A DNA stretch of 64,000 nucleotides from Prunus persica (GCF_000346465.2 NC_034015.1:9356923-9420922), one strand, 5' to 3'; positions 23,730 through 36,048 are shown, counted from the stretch's first letter. The notes: a model not told the origin generated them from the sequence alone. A program made the numbers and translations.

Positions 23730-24000
23730 ATATTTTTCAAGCACTTCCTTTTACCCATAGGAAATAGTCATTGTCCAAATACCTAGCTTTACCCGTTGGA
23801 AACAAGCCTTTCCCAGCACTTCCTATTACCCACTGGAAACAAGCAGTTACCAGTGCTTCCTTTTACTCATAGAAAATAATCAGCTTATGGTACCTAGCTT
23901 TACATGCTGGAAAATAGTATGCCCCAGTACTCCCTTTTAACCACTGGAAATAGGATGTTTCCAGCACCTCCATTTACCTATTGGAAATAAAGGAAAACCC
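23730..24000. repeat. degenerate short tandem repeat, about 55-60 bp unit
   Basis: About five imperfect units built on CACTTCCTTTTACCCA followed by TGGAAA and ACCTAGCTTTAC: near 23741, 23816, 23856, 23928 and 23970. The spacing varies, so it is an old repeat. Confidence 0.6.
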
Positions 24001-24650
24001 TTACCTTCTAGAAATTGGCATTCACGGCTAAAGCAAAGGGCACCAATTTTTCTTTAGCCAACACTCCTCACTCGACTGCTACAAGCATCTCAGCAGCCAT
24101 CAACCCTTCTTGGTTGCTACAAGCTTCTCAGCAATCATGAGAACTCACATTTCCTTAGCTGTTGCAAGTATTCCAGTAGCCTTCACAGTCATTCCTCAGC
24201 CATCACAACCATGTCTTCTACTTTCTCACCCTTGAAATCCATCATCTTCTCCATAAAGCCTCACTAAGCATAACTCCAAGCTTTTTTTTTCTTCCTTCTA
24301 AGCTATAAGCATCATAGCCTTCAAACCTCAAGTTTTTCCTCTCATCCTCCTTCTCTTGAAACTCTCAAATCCCCATAGCCATAGTCACAAACTACAGATT
24401 ATCAACGCCCAACCTCAAGCATATCTAACACCAGGCCAAGTATATGTATTCTCATTTGCTAAACTTGTGGGTCTTTAGTTCCTACACTCCAAGCTCTCAT
24501 GCCAAGCTTAGTAGTACCTTGATTCACCAAGCAAACTTTCATGCCAAACCTGTTCAACATCAATACACCATTTTTAACTCTTCGTCAAGCTGCTGAAAAC
24601 ATCAGTACAAATCTGGCCATCGCCAAGAATGAATAAAGAAAGAAGTAAAG
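24001..24650. other. intergenic, nothing recognised
   Basis: C/T- and A-rich sequence with CTCAGCAGCCATCA-type repeats near 24090-24220. No convincing coding frame. Confidence 0.5.
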
Positions 24651-24655
24651 ATGTT

Positions 24656-27376
24656 GTGATAGGACCCGACCCAAATTCCGTTTTGGAATTCGAGCCGGAC
24701 CCTGTGCGTGTCCGACACCTGGCGGATGTCGGACACAAATGACCTAATTGCCCTTCTATACAAAATACGATAAAATAACAAGGTTGACTTCTACCGAAAA
24801 ATCGGCAGAGTCTCCCTTGTAACTGGATCAATACCAAAACATTTACACTTGCCAAACAAGTACATATATATACACAACCAACTGCCAGCATACGTATATA
24901 TACATTCCAACAGTTAAATTCTAAGTCTATGGCAAAATATCAGAGCGACTACTAAGAATTTACAAAGTAATCAATCTTTTTACAAAACAAAAGTCCTACA
25001 TCAAAAAGGAAAGCGCGGAAGGTGGAAAATGGCCCGGTGGTGGATCCCTGTGCACCCCTATTGCCTGGGGGCGCAAAACATTAAAAAGAATGAGTGGACT
25101 CAAAAACAAAGTTTAGAAAATAGCATATGAACATACTAACCCCACTGTAAAAACAGTTATACAAACTAAATCATTCTCTTTATTACTGAAATCAATGCAC
25201 TCATATAACTATACATGTATATAAGCCAATTATACTCATGGTCAACATTAATTTTTTAAGGCATTGAAAATAGGTTAAAACTACCACATAGGTGTACCCC
25301 TTATTTCTGTCAATTACTTATATCCGTCAATTCCTTGCATTACCATGGGTGACACGTACTCACAGGTCTCAGTGACACAAGGTTAGTCCGAGCCGCAACT
25401 AGCAGGATTCAGGGGACCATAGTCAGCTTGATCCGCATTACTCGCTCCACACGAGTTAGGGTACTATAAAGCTTGTGGGGCAACTGTCAAGCATGCTGAC
25501 TAAACTGAAGGCTACCAATAAAATCTGAAGGCAACATTTGATCTGAAGGCAACTTATTTACTGAAGGCAACATCTGTACATCTTGGTACAAGGTGGTTTA
25601 GGAAAATATAAAGTTTCTGAAAAAAATCTGCTGAATAACTGAATTCCTGTAAACTCTAAAACTCTGCTACCATTTATCTAATAATCTGAGAATTAACTAG
25701 AATTTCTTTTCCTATATCCTTTAAAGGTGATTTTACTCAGCAGCATGCATAACAAAATATTTAAAAGCATATAACAGCTTGTAAACACTAATATTTGAAT
25801 AAAATTTATTCAAGATCAAATTCTGTAACTGAAACTGAACTGCTTAAATTCATTTATAAAAACAAAGAGTCCACTCACTGGTAGTCCGTGCTCGCTGAAC
25901 CTCTTGAAGGTCCCTCCTGCGGGTCAACTGGTGTTTGGGTGCCTGATTCAATTACCATAATATTCTATTAATACAATACGCAATATAGTATTAATTAAAA
26001 AACCCTGACCTCCGGCTCCTAGAAGTACGTGCGTCAAATTAAAGTTGTTCCTATGGTCATAAAAGTTTTCCTTCCACTTGAGATAGTTTAGCAGTATCTT
26101 AGGACTCAAAAAGTGCTAAAGTCTCAAAAGTCAACCCGGGGTCTCGAGGGTCCATGACCTCGCAATTATGATCTGGAAGCCTCTAGAAGTTCCAATATAC
26201 TTAGGACACATGTCCCGAGGGTTTGATCTCGATCGGACGGTCGGACTGATCACGATCGTACAATCGCACGATTTCTAAATCCTAGCCCCAGGGTTCACGA
26301 TTTCGAAGTATCCGGGACTCCGATTCATGATCCGTCGAATTATACACGATTCTGAAATTGTCTAGAGTAACATATCTGAAAAAGATTACGATCCAACAGC
26401 TCAACCATATTGAACCCGGAAATCGCACAAAATGCAACAATCCGTTCAAAGCTCAAACGGTATCCAAATTGAGATCCGCGAATTCCTACGCTGTCGTGAC
26501 AACCTAAGAATCTCATTAAAACACTGCCACTTCACTACCCTCACCCACGCGCTGCCAAACGTGCCCGCAAAGCTGGGTGCCCAAAGCGATTACGTATCGC
26601 CAGAAAATCTCAAAACCACGGCTCCAAACTCCTACCCTAGGTATAACACCCTATTTGGAGCCACTTTTGTTCTTGGACCTACCCCAAAAACTGACCGGAA
26701 GTGGCCAAAATCGAGATCCCAAAATTGACCGAATTTCAATTCGAAAATCAAGCTACCTACGTTCAAAATCGATGCCATCCTACCCAACCATCAGCTAGAG
26801 CATGGAAAATAGGTAGAAATTCATACCTTACTCGTCTGAATTGGTGGCCGGAGGAAAGAGTCTGAAAACTTGGAAGTTTGTCAAAACCGGCTGGGTTTTG
26901 GACGTTTTCCGGCAAAAATCGCGACCGTTGAGCAGCAGGGAAGGGCAGGCTGAGCGGCAGAACTGACGTCGGTGCGATTGGGTCTGGTCCGGCTGGTCGG
27001 GACGAGGTGTAGCGATGGCTGGGTAGTTATGGAGGTTCGGCTGGGGAAGGGCGCACGGGAAGGAGACTGTGAGGAGAGAGAAGAGAGACTGAGAGAGAAG
27101 AGAGAGAATGAGGTTTTGTAAAATCTGATTTTTCAAATTACCGTTTTGCCCCTTGTAATATTTTAACCGTATTTTCTTCGTTAGAGCTTCGATTCGAGTC
27201 CATTTCGTGTCTACGAACTCGTTTCGTCGTGCTCTACACAACGGTGTGTGTGGAATTGCAAATTCCTTCTCGGTCAAAAAGTCAACTTTTCTTTAATAAA
27301 TTATTCTAATGGCAAAATTGTCTTTTCCTCTTAATAAATTACTAATTAAATATTACTTTAGGTTTGGGTTATTACA
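24656..27376 (-). mobile_element. long LTR-like element, probably a solo LTR (2.7 kb)
   Basis: On the minus strand it starts TGTAATAACCCAAACC and ends GGGTCCTATCACA, i.e. TG...CA termini as in an LTR. ATGTT occurs at 24652-24656 and 27376-27380, a 5-bp direct repeat that fits a target duplication if the termini are shifted by one base. Base composition is unusually GC-rich for the window, with no conserved protein domain. I see no second copy, primer-binding site or internal genes, so a solo LTR of a large gypsy-type retrotransposon is the best guess. An unclassified non-coding element is the alternative. Confidence 0.5.
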
Positions 27377-27380
27377 TGTT

Positions 27381-28229
27381 GGTCATTATGTCACCATTTC
27401 TTTTTGTCTTTTAGCTAGCTAATTTTGGCTGTCACTCACCAATCAATGGCAAGTGGACTAATACTTTGGATTTCTTTAAGTCTTATAGTGATAGCTTCTG
27501 TCAAATCACATCAAAGCCTCTGAGCAACTTTTTTGGGTTTACTTATATTTGCACGCAACCCACTCACCAAAACTAATGGCAAGTAGGTACTTCAAATTGA
27601 TTGTTGGTCCATTCAACCGACCTCCATTCTCTATAAATTGTAGGAGAAATCATCAGCAAAGGACACATAACTCAACCAACAAAAACCAGACTCAACGTCT
27701 ATGAACCCAGCTCAAAAGCTTGAAACAGCCTTCCTTTTTCATTATCTGAATTTCCCAGTTGACAACTCCTAAGGAATTTTCTTTATCTTGCTCTGCCAAC
27801 CCTTGGTATGATATTTCCTTATACAAGATTGAATAGAGAAATCTTCAATCTCCATTTTAATTTTATGTACCAGGTCTGAATAGAGAAATCTTCAGGCTGT
27901 GTTGTTTATGTACGTCCTTTTTCTTTCAAGTTTTCTGAATAGATAAATATTCTGATAAACCTCTGTCATTTACCATTTTCGTGCTAGATGAATATTGAAG
28001 TCCTCTTAATTGAGGCATAGAAAAGAACCTTGTATTGGGTTAGTTCCTCGCCCAATCCACAATCGATTGATTAAAGTCAATATCGGTGCGCATTTTCCAG
28101 TCTTATCATTTTTAGTTTGTTGGACTTTTTCACTGCCAACAGTGGCACGCCTTCGCAATCGCAAAAAGCAAACTCCACGGCCAAAACCCAAGCGAATGGT
28201 CGGCGGGTCCTTTTCGGGGTAAACACTTT
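27381..28229. other. intergenic, nothing firm
   Basis: A promoter-like TCTATAAATT at 27632 is followed by no recognisable gene. GAATAGAGAAATCTTCA is repeated near 27829 and 27880. No other feature. Confidence 0.45.
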
Positions 28230-29609
28230 GATAATTAGAATTCGTTTTATTAACAGGAAAATGCGAGGAACAACAAATATTGTATTTTTTATTTATTTTA
28301 TAAAGGTGGAATTCTTTTAGGATCGGATACTCGATGTGGAAGTGGTTTGTCCATTGGTCATAATGACTACAACCAGAAAATTGTGCCTTTGAATGACTCT
28401 TTATTTGTGACGAAGTGTGGAAAGAAAGTGAGAACTGTCAATTTTTTTATCCCTGAAATTTGTCGTATGAATTAACTAGAAAGAGAGCCTTTTGTTCGCT
28501 GAATGCTTGACGGGCGGAGTGAGGGTGGAGGTTTTTCGTTCTAATCAACATGGTTAACAACCAACTCATTATGTCACTGTTGGGCAAGCACCCCATCAAA
28601 ACGTGTAATGTATTTCACCAATGTGTTTCGTATGTCAATGTACTATTTTGGTTATTTTTTGTTCTGGATAACATACCACCCTTGTATCTCTTGTGATGAC
28701 TAGATTTTTCGATCGAGCCCAAAATGAAATGATGACTTTGAATCGTGAAATGCTTGTTGTGATAGGATGTAGTGGACTTTGATAATTAGAATTCATTCTA
28801 TTGACTGGAAAATGCGAGGAATAACAAACATTGCTTTTTATTTTTTTTATTTTTTATAAAGGTGGAATTCTTTTGGGATCAGATTCTCGACGTGGAAGTG
28901 GTTTGTCCTTTGGTCATAATGACTATAACCAGAAAATTGTGCGTTTGAATGACTCTTTATTTGTGACGAAGTGTGGAAAGAAAGCGAGAACTGTCAATTT
29001 TTTTATCGCTGAAATTTATTGTATGAATTAGCCAGAAAGATAGCCTTTTGCTCGCTGAATGCTTGAAGTGCGAAGTGAGGGTGGAGGTTTTTCATTCTAA
29101 TCAACATGATTAACAATCACCTCATTATGTCGCTGGGCAAGCACCCCATCAAAACGTGTTATGTATTTCACCAATGTGTTTCGTCTGTCAATATATTATT
29201 TTGGTTATTTTTTGTTCTGGAAAACATACCACCCCTGTATCTCTTGTGATGACTAGATTTTTCGATCTAGCCCAAAATGAGATGATGACTTTGAATCGTG
29301 AAATGCTTCTTGTGGTAGGATGTAGTGGACTTTGGTAATTATAATTCATTTTATTTACAAGAAAATGTGAGGAACAACAAATATTGCATTTTATTTTTAT
29401 AAATGTGGAATTCTTTTGGGATCGGTTACTCGATGTGGAAATGGTTTGTCCTTTAGTCATAATGACTACAACCTGAAAATTGTGCGTTTGAATGACTCTT
29501 TATTTGTGACGAAATGTGGAAAGAAAGTGGGAACTTTGAATTTTTTTATTGCTGAAATTTGTCATATGAATTAATCAGAAAGAGAGCCTTTAGCTCGCTG
29601 AATGCTTGA
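28230..29609 (+). repeat. about 551-bp tandem repeat, 2.5 copies, each with a conserved short frame
   Basis: Units begin with an ATAATTAGAATTC-type sequence at 28230, 28781 and 29334. The third unit stops at GAATGCTTGAC (29609), where it meets the broken FAR1-like gene. Each unit carries a frame reading KGGILLGSDTRCGSG... to LNDSLFVTKCGKK and then a stop, open in all three copies despite about 10 residue differences. The pattern has a weak resemblance to the start of proteasome beta subunits (G-x-x-LG-x-D-x-R). No start codon or splice context makes it a gene. Function unknown. Confidence 0.8.
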
Positions 29610-30868
29610 CATTCCAGCAGAAAACACATATTTATAGTATGCTAGAACCCAATTTGCAAGCAAAGCATAAACAGAGCTCAACCACATATCCTCCTTCAGT
29701 CCATTGGTTGTGACCACATCATCCCATTTAGCGTAAAATTCTTCTCTTGTATTTACCTCCCATATGCACTGATGCAACTCGCAAAAATTGTCTTTTAAAT
29801 TGGGTTTGTCTGCGAACTTTTTCACGATATAAAATATACAATATCTATAAAATTTCTTAGGGAAATCTTTCACAATAACATTTTTCATGGCTGCATCTTG
29901 ATCCGTAATAATCAGTTTTGATGGACCACCCGACATGGCTTTCTTGAATTCCTCAAATAACTAAACAAAAGAGTTGATGGTTTTGTTAATTAGGAATCCA
30001 CATGTGAACATATTGTTTAGCCGTGATTATTAACCTCCCAATAAAGGCTTAAAAATCATGCCATACCGGTTGGTGTTGTATGTCGTTTCAAATACAACAA
30101 CCTTTCCATAGAACCCATAAGCTCATATGGATCGTGCATCTATCCAGAAAAAATTATACAAGCTTCTAGTATAATATGCCTTCATCTTGAAATTAAAACA
30201 GTCGTTCTTCTGTTTCTCACCTAAAAAATACTCTCTCAACAACTCTGCATCTTGTCCATCGCACTTTGATGGCAAATATCTTTTTCTATTGTACACATCT
30301 TTCCTAGCACACCCAATATTTTCCATTCCTCCTTGAACCTCAAGAATACTCATTGGCTTATGGATATTAGTTCAACCAAGATCTTCATAATATAACTTTT
30401 TAGACTCTATAAGTACAGTATGATCACAGAAAATTCACTTTATCATGCGTTGTAACTGCATGGTTGTGTTCCTCTACAAGATAACAATATTGTACTTGTT
30501 CGATCCATATGCCTTCCTAACAGCAAGCTCGGCCTTTCAATTTGTTCGAATATTATCTCACTGTCTTTGGAAACATGATCCTCCTAGATCCTATGACGCC
30601 CTTCTTTATAGCACACATATGCTTTCCACAAAATCTCCCTTGCGTAAGTTGATTTTCTACTTGAATTTATCCGAGTGGCAAAAATAGCTTTACTTGCATA
30701 CATATTATTGAAATTGTATACATCGTCCAGAGTATCAAACTCAACCCTCAATTTTGGTTCGAACTCGACACTTACTCCCAACACCACACACATGTCATCC
30801 CTAAGTACTTGATTACCATCTCCCAGGGGACTTTCAACAAGGTTCTCCACCTTTCTGTTATCCTCCAT
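29571..30868 (-). pseudogene. FAR1-RELATED-SEQUENCE / MULE transposase-like gene, broken and truncated
   Basis: Minus-strand segments in the right order: MEDNRKVENL with a FAR1 entry segment (EFDTLDDVYNFNNMYASKA, 30868-30584); a frameshifted middle containing EHNHAVTTH-like HNH sequence (about 30470); MSILEVQGGMENIGC to CFNFKMKAYY...NFFWIDARS (30353-30123); and the MULE transposase segment SKLIITDQDAAMKNVI...FYAKWDDVV (29936-29571) ending at VFSAGMSSIQRAKGS, where the next repeat begins. Such proteins are Mutator-derived transcription factors or transposases. Multiple stops and frameshifts plus loss of the C-terminus (SWIM zinc finger) make it non-functional. Confidence 0.8.
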
Positions 30869-32814
30869 TTTATGAAATATTGCAATAAACCCTAAGTATC
30901 ACATGATTTCGAGAACCCATTACTACCATACTAATATATTAGCATATGCTTGCAAACCGTATTCACTTAGATGTGAATAAAAATAATTATACATAATGTA
31001 GCAATTACTCATTCAATGACCCAATGCCAAAATCTAATCAACATAAATTAGCTTTTTCATAATTAATGAGATACCCAACTTCATGGTACCATACTAATAT
31101 ATTAGCACATGCTTACCTAATTGTTCTAGGTCTTCCTACCAACTTTTTGGTTGAATTTTGATGTTGATGAGGTGGATCTCCATCAAATCTCCGTATTGAG
31201 TGAAACTTTTAATTTTGTGGATCTACTATCAATTGGTGTGTTGAGTTTAGGGGTGTTTGGGAGACGTTGTGACCATGTGTCCTAGTGAAAGTTGAGCGGG
31301 ATTTGCTTTTCCACTTGTAGGTGTTTTCTGTCCCCAACTTCCAAATCGGTATCTCTCATATAGTCTTTTTACAGCACCGGATGCAGTGACTTTATGAATC
31401 CTCTTATATTTTCAGTTCCTGATGAGCTAGGTTTTCAAGATGTAAAATTGTTTGCTCATTGTCTTGCAATAGTGTGGTTATTGTTTGCAAGAGCCTTTTA
31501 CGGGGCTCTATTCTTGTAATGCCCGTTTATTAAAGAAATTGTTGCAGCCATAGAAAAAAAGTGCTTGACGTATTGGTGACTGATGAGTTACATGTTACGT
31601 TATGTGACTTCCTCAATGTGTTTTTATGTCACCAAAGTTTTTGATGTTTACATGAAAAACACTTGTAAAAAAATTAGATTTCAATGGATTGGTAATAAAA
31701 AATTGGCTACATTTTGTTTAGTTAGTTTGTTAGAGATTTAATTGGCAAACCAATGTGTAAAAATAAAAAATTAAAAAAATTAAAAAAAAGGGAAAAAAAA
31801 AAGAGCAACAAGCATTCTAAATTGACTAGACATACATTATGTTGGAATTTTAAAAGGTTTTAAAAATTTAACTGTTTTATTTATGTAATCATTTTGACTG
31901 TTTTATTTTATTTATTGTGGGGGTTATAAATATTTAATATTCAAATTTTATTTCTGGTTGGTGAATGCCTTAATTTTTTAGTTGGTGAACTTTTATGGTT
32001 GGTGAAGGTTATATGTTTTTGGATGCCTATAAAATGTCACTCCTCCTTCACATTTGAAACACACACAATAAACTATCAGAATATCACATACACATTCTAA
32101 TTCTTTCCTTTTCAACTTTTACATATTTTCTCTACATTATATTATTATTATTTTGGTGACTTGGATACCTATATCCGTCTATATGAACGTGCTCATAGCA
32201 GATCTTGAGTTTGTGTACAAGAGGTCGTGTATCTTGGAGTCTTGTAGACCATCAGTACCTGCACATAGGGAGGCCATAAAGGCTTTAGGACAGCGTCTTT
32301 GACGTGCTTCACCGTACCAAACTCACCTTCTTACTTATTTATTTTCCTTTTACTTACCTATTATTTTATTTTCTTCAATTTCATTATACCTTCAAAGTTT
32401 TTCAATTTATTTATATGTTATTTATAATATAAATATTTTGTATTTGACTTTACGAAAAAAGAAAACTATTATTTTTTATAACACATTATGGTGCATTCAT
32501 AACTTGATGTAAAAGTTTTACACAACCGACACACATGTTCATATTGGGAAATTATGGTGAGGCAAATATGTTGGGACACATTTTTAGTTTGAAAACATGA
32601 AATACACGGCCAAGCCTTCAACTTTTTAATTATCTTTTTTTTTTTTAAATTTTAGGCAACAAAATAAATAATGTTAAATGGACATTTAATGAAGTTTTTT
32701 CATGGACCCACGTGTAGTGGTCTATGTAGGGTTTGAACATAAGGTCCATTTGTTTTTCAAAAAACACAATTTATAAAATTATTTTCTGCTTGTTTGGGGG
32801 CTTCAAAGTTAAAC
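30869..32814. other. intergenic, AT-rich, one promoter-like spot
   Basis: Mostly unremarkable. At 32028-32040 there is a CCTATAAAATGTC TATA-like sequence, followed by CACACACAATAAACTATCAG and a 39-codon frame at 32184-32303 (MNVLIADLEFVYKRSC...). The frame has no homologue I recognise. It could be a tiny gene or a truncated one. Confidence 0.3.
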
Positions 32815-33358
32815 TAGGGGTACAAGATCCAATTTAATCCGTCTAAATTGATCGATCAAATTCAATTCAATCTAATTTTAATCGGTTTCAATGATTTGGC
32901 AGATTGGATTCCTTAATTTTCAAAACGACATGATTGGATCGGATGTTGGATTTGTTTGTAAAGATCCAATCCAATCTAATTAGTTTCATGCGTATTTTGC
33001 TCATTAGGTAATTTTCATTAAGAAAGTTATAAACATTTTAAGTAATTTGATGAACTTATGTTCAATATATTATAAAATCAAAATAATTTTCTCTAACATT
33101 TCATTTATATTTTACATTATAATAAAATATTTTATTATATTAAACTTGACGATAAATGTTTCATATTTTATTATTATATTTTTTCATTATGGAAACCGAT
33201 CATCCAATCCAATTCAATATCAATTGGATCAGATCAGATCAGATCAGATTTAAACCTCTAATGTGATTGGATTGGATTGGAAAAATCATAACCCAATCTA
33301 TATTGGATCGGATGCGGATTGATGAAATTGTATTAGTTTCAAATGTTGTACACCCCTA
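32815..33358. mobile_element. hAT-like MITE, 544 bp, with GGATTGGAT subterminal repeats
   Basis: The ends are TAGGGGTACAAGATCC and, inverted, TAGGGGTGTACAACATTT, a hAT-style TIR shared in its first 7 bp with the element at 62407. The arms hold many ATCCAATC/GATTGGAT copies in both orientations, like hAT subterminal binding repeats. The flanking 8-mers (AGTTAAAC and TTTCAGAC) no longer match, so it is old or the ends are slightly misplaced. Confidence 0.55.
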
Positions 33359-34605
33359 TTTCAGACCTTCATGATAATAGTCATTTGTTGATGTTAATTC
33401 TATATTGGGAAACTGAGCTTTGCTTATAATATTTTAAATGATATTGAGCTTTAAATAATTTTGAATTAGATTATCACATTTTAATATGGTATCAGAATTA
33501 CATTCGTCCATGTATGAAGCCCAACTACTTTTGTCCAAGTGCTCCAATAGATGAAATATGAGAAGTTATAATTTAACGATACATATCATTTTCAACAGAA
33601 AATTTTACTGTCATAGAAAATATATATATATTTATTTATTTTAATTACCACAAAAATAATTTTCTCTTAGTTTTCTTTCAGGGTTTAGTGTACCTTGAGT
33701 ATGTGAGTGTTTGATGAAAGGATTACGATGGCTATGAAGTGTGGATAGAGAATAGTTTTAGCTAGCTTAATGTTATTCTAAAAATAAAAATAACAATTTA
33801 TGTATAACTTTTATGTCTTATAGTCGTTTGCTTCGAAGGTGGAATTGACAAAATGTATCAAGTGTTGGAGGTAAAGAGTCAAACGTTAGGGTAATGCTAT
33901 AGACACTAAGATATTTTCGACCCCAACATGATGTGGTACTGTTTAATTTGTTAATGTCTAAAGTATTATTGTTGTTTTATTTGCAGAGAAATGTTTTTTG
34001 CTGGTAATTGTGAGAAAATGGTATCCAAGGATTCCCCGATGTCCAATTCAAAAACTACCTCACTTACTTCAAATTGTTATTAGTAGACAAGGAAGTGCAG
34101 CAACCATTTCTAGCCAAGATCACGTTAATTTCTAAAAAGCGGCTATATTATTCAAATAATGGTCCATATTGTTTTTCTGACGAAATAAATATTAAATTTG
34201 GTTGAAAGTGATCCTTTTTCCTTTGGCCATATGTTGAAAGTGATCTCAGTTGGTGCAAAAGCTATCCCCAGTACACATGTATTAAGTGTGGGGTATTGCA
34301 TTTCTGTTTTCTTTTTTTTTAGTACGAAATACACTAAAGACTTGAATGGAGGAGGGTGAGAGTCGAATTCTAATTCGTAAATATAACTTGAAACTTTTTG
34401 ATAAAGTGTGTGGTATTGCATATTTTTATTTTTTATTTTTCCTTCTTTTTTGTCTATTGCATATTAAATTTTCGTGTTTCTAGTGCAAAAACACTAAAGA
34501 CTTGAATCGAGGAGGGTGAAAATCGGATTCTTATAATACCAGGACTACGAAGCTCCAGAGTAATTCCATTTTACAGGAAAAAAAAGAAAAGATTAACTTG
34601 CTTAA
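33359..34605. mobile_element. copia-type LTR end with primer-binding site, otherwise intergenic
   Basis: TGGTATCAGAA at 33489-33499 matches the initiator-Met tRNA primer-binding site of plant copia elements, one base off the usual end. The AT-rich 33390-33488 before it resembles an LTR 3' end. No gag/pol follows. The rest to 34605 shows nothing, apart from a repeated AAAACACTAAAGACTTGAAT near 34330 and 34487. Confidence 0.4.
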
Positions 34606-36048
34606 CTAGTATCTGGTGATATGATCAATGAAAGAAGAAAATTCCATGTGAGAAGCTCCACCTGCAACCATGGACCGCCGGACGGCAGCACCCAAATCTG
34701 CTGCCCTCTTCCTAATCTCATTCCCTTCTTTAGATCCCATAAATTTCTCCACACCATTTTTGACACTCAGTGATGTCAAAATCTCATCCCTGTGGGCCCA
34801 ATCCCTCATCACAACACCAACCCTAAGCAGCCTTGTGATCAAAACTGTGTTCCTCGGTTGGTCTGAGTGCATTGGCCAAGCAGCTATGGGCACCCCCATG
34901 GTGATGCTCTCCATGCATGAGTTCCAGCCACAGTGGCTCACAAACATTCCAGTTGATTTGTGGGCCAGGATTTCCAACTGTGGGGCCCAATCTCTCACCA
35001 CCAATCCCCTTCCTTTGACTCTTTCTTCATACCCTTGTGGCAGCTCAGCTCTTCTCTCCTCTTCATTGCTGAAAAGGTCACCTTTATCAGCATCCCTCAG
35101 TACCCAAATGAACTTTTGGTTGCTTTGCTCCAACCCAATTGCCAGCTCTGCAATTTGCTCATCTTTCATGGCTGTGGTTGTTCCAAAAGACACATAGATC
35201 ACTGAGTTTGGTGCTTGTTTATCCAACCAATCCAAACACCTGTGCCTCCTGCCACCATTTGAATTACCAGATTTCAATATTGTACTTGGGTTGAATGGCC
35301 CAAGAGCCCAATGCTTCTGGTGATCTCCAATCATATTCAGAAAATCCATGTAAGGTCCTTCAATAGTCCTACTAGTGTTGTAAATGTTCCCTGCGTTGTT
35401 CAGCTTTTGGCACTTATATTGTGCAGCAATGAAATCCAAGAACTCATTGGTGAAGCAGTCTTCAAGAGATGGGGTGTCATCTGGGATCTCAACGTGTAGC
35501 GCCTCGAGCATTGCTGGCCGTCCGATCGCTTCACACAGGTACAAAAATAACGCAAAGGCAGACACAGTGTGGAAAGTGTACGACTCTCCATTTGGTATGG
35601 AAGCAACATCTTGGATGACTGAGGCCATCATGGAGTCATGGATGACGATGACTCTTCTTGCTTTGGGTGACAGTTGGCGTAGGAGATCCGCCACGGGCTG
35701 GCGGAGATGGGTGGTGGCTTCGAAGGAGGGTTGGAGATGAGAGGGGAACTTGTTTGTTGCATTGGGGTTGGGAGGAGGGGAGGGGAAAGGAGGGATTTGG
35801 AAGTCGTGGAATTGGACGTTGTTGGAGACCGAGGCTCGATCCCAACCGTGGACTCGGAGCTTGGCTTGGCGGTTGTGGGTGGGGGAGCCCACAAAGTGGA
35901 CGGGGATGTCCTGGGCGGAGACGAGGCGGGAGAAGTGGAGGAGTTGGTTGAGGTGGCCTTGTGCTGGCAAGGGCACCATGACCACTACAACTTTGGATTG
36001 GTTAAAGCCATTTGGGGTGTTGTTTTGGCCGTTTTGGTGGTGAGCCAT
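34606..36048 (-). CDS. UDP-glycosyltransferase, zeatin O-glucosyltransferase-like (UGT93 type)
   Basis: Intronless, 480 aa, the usual length for plant family-1 UGTs. I start at the ATG at 36048 (MAHHQNGQ); the in-frame codons upstream lie in the leader. The N-terminus has the acceptor-side motif PLPAQGHLNQLLHF with catalytic His32. The probable partner Asp138 is in VIHDSMMAS. Residues 354-397 form a complete 44-residue PSPG box beginning WAPQLEIL, with HCGWNS, and ending HSDQ, which binds the UDP-sugar. The motif AAWPMHSDQPRN and the tail VAGGASHMEFSSFIDHI are as in ZOG/UGT93 enzymes, which O-glucosylate the side chain of zeatin-type cytokinins in the cytosol; other acceptors are possible. 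A TATA box lies 99 bp upstream. No breaks. It stands alone, without a UGT cluster. Confidence 0.92.
   Translation of the reverse strand: MAHHQNGQNNTPNGFNQSKVVVVMVPLPAQGHLNQLLHFSRLVSAQDIPVHFVGSPTHNRQAKLRVHGWDRASVSNNVQFHDFQIPPFPSPPPNPNATNKFPSHLQPSFEATTHLRQPVADLLRQLSPKARRVIVIHDSMMASVIQDVASIPNGESYTFHTVSAFALFLYLCEAIGRPAMLEALHVEIPDDTPSLEDCFTNEFLDFIAAQYKCQKLNNAGNIYNTSRTIEGPYMDFLNMIGDHQKHWALGPFNPSTILKSGNSNGGRRHRCLDWLDKQAPNSVIYVSFGTTTAMKDEQIAELAIGLEQSNQKFIWVLRDADKGDLFSNEEERRAELPQGYEERVKGRGLVVRDWAPQLEILAHKSTGMFVSHCGWNSCMESITMGVPIAAWPMHSDQPRNTVLITRLLRVGVVMRDWAHRDEILTSLSVKNGVEKFMGSKEGNEIRKRAADLGAAVRRSMVAGGASHMEFSSFIDHITRY

Noticed and set aside
26432..27277. Frames of 98 and 149 codons on opposite strands
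   Set aside because: Inside the GC-richer LTR-like element; no conserved protein features.
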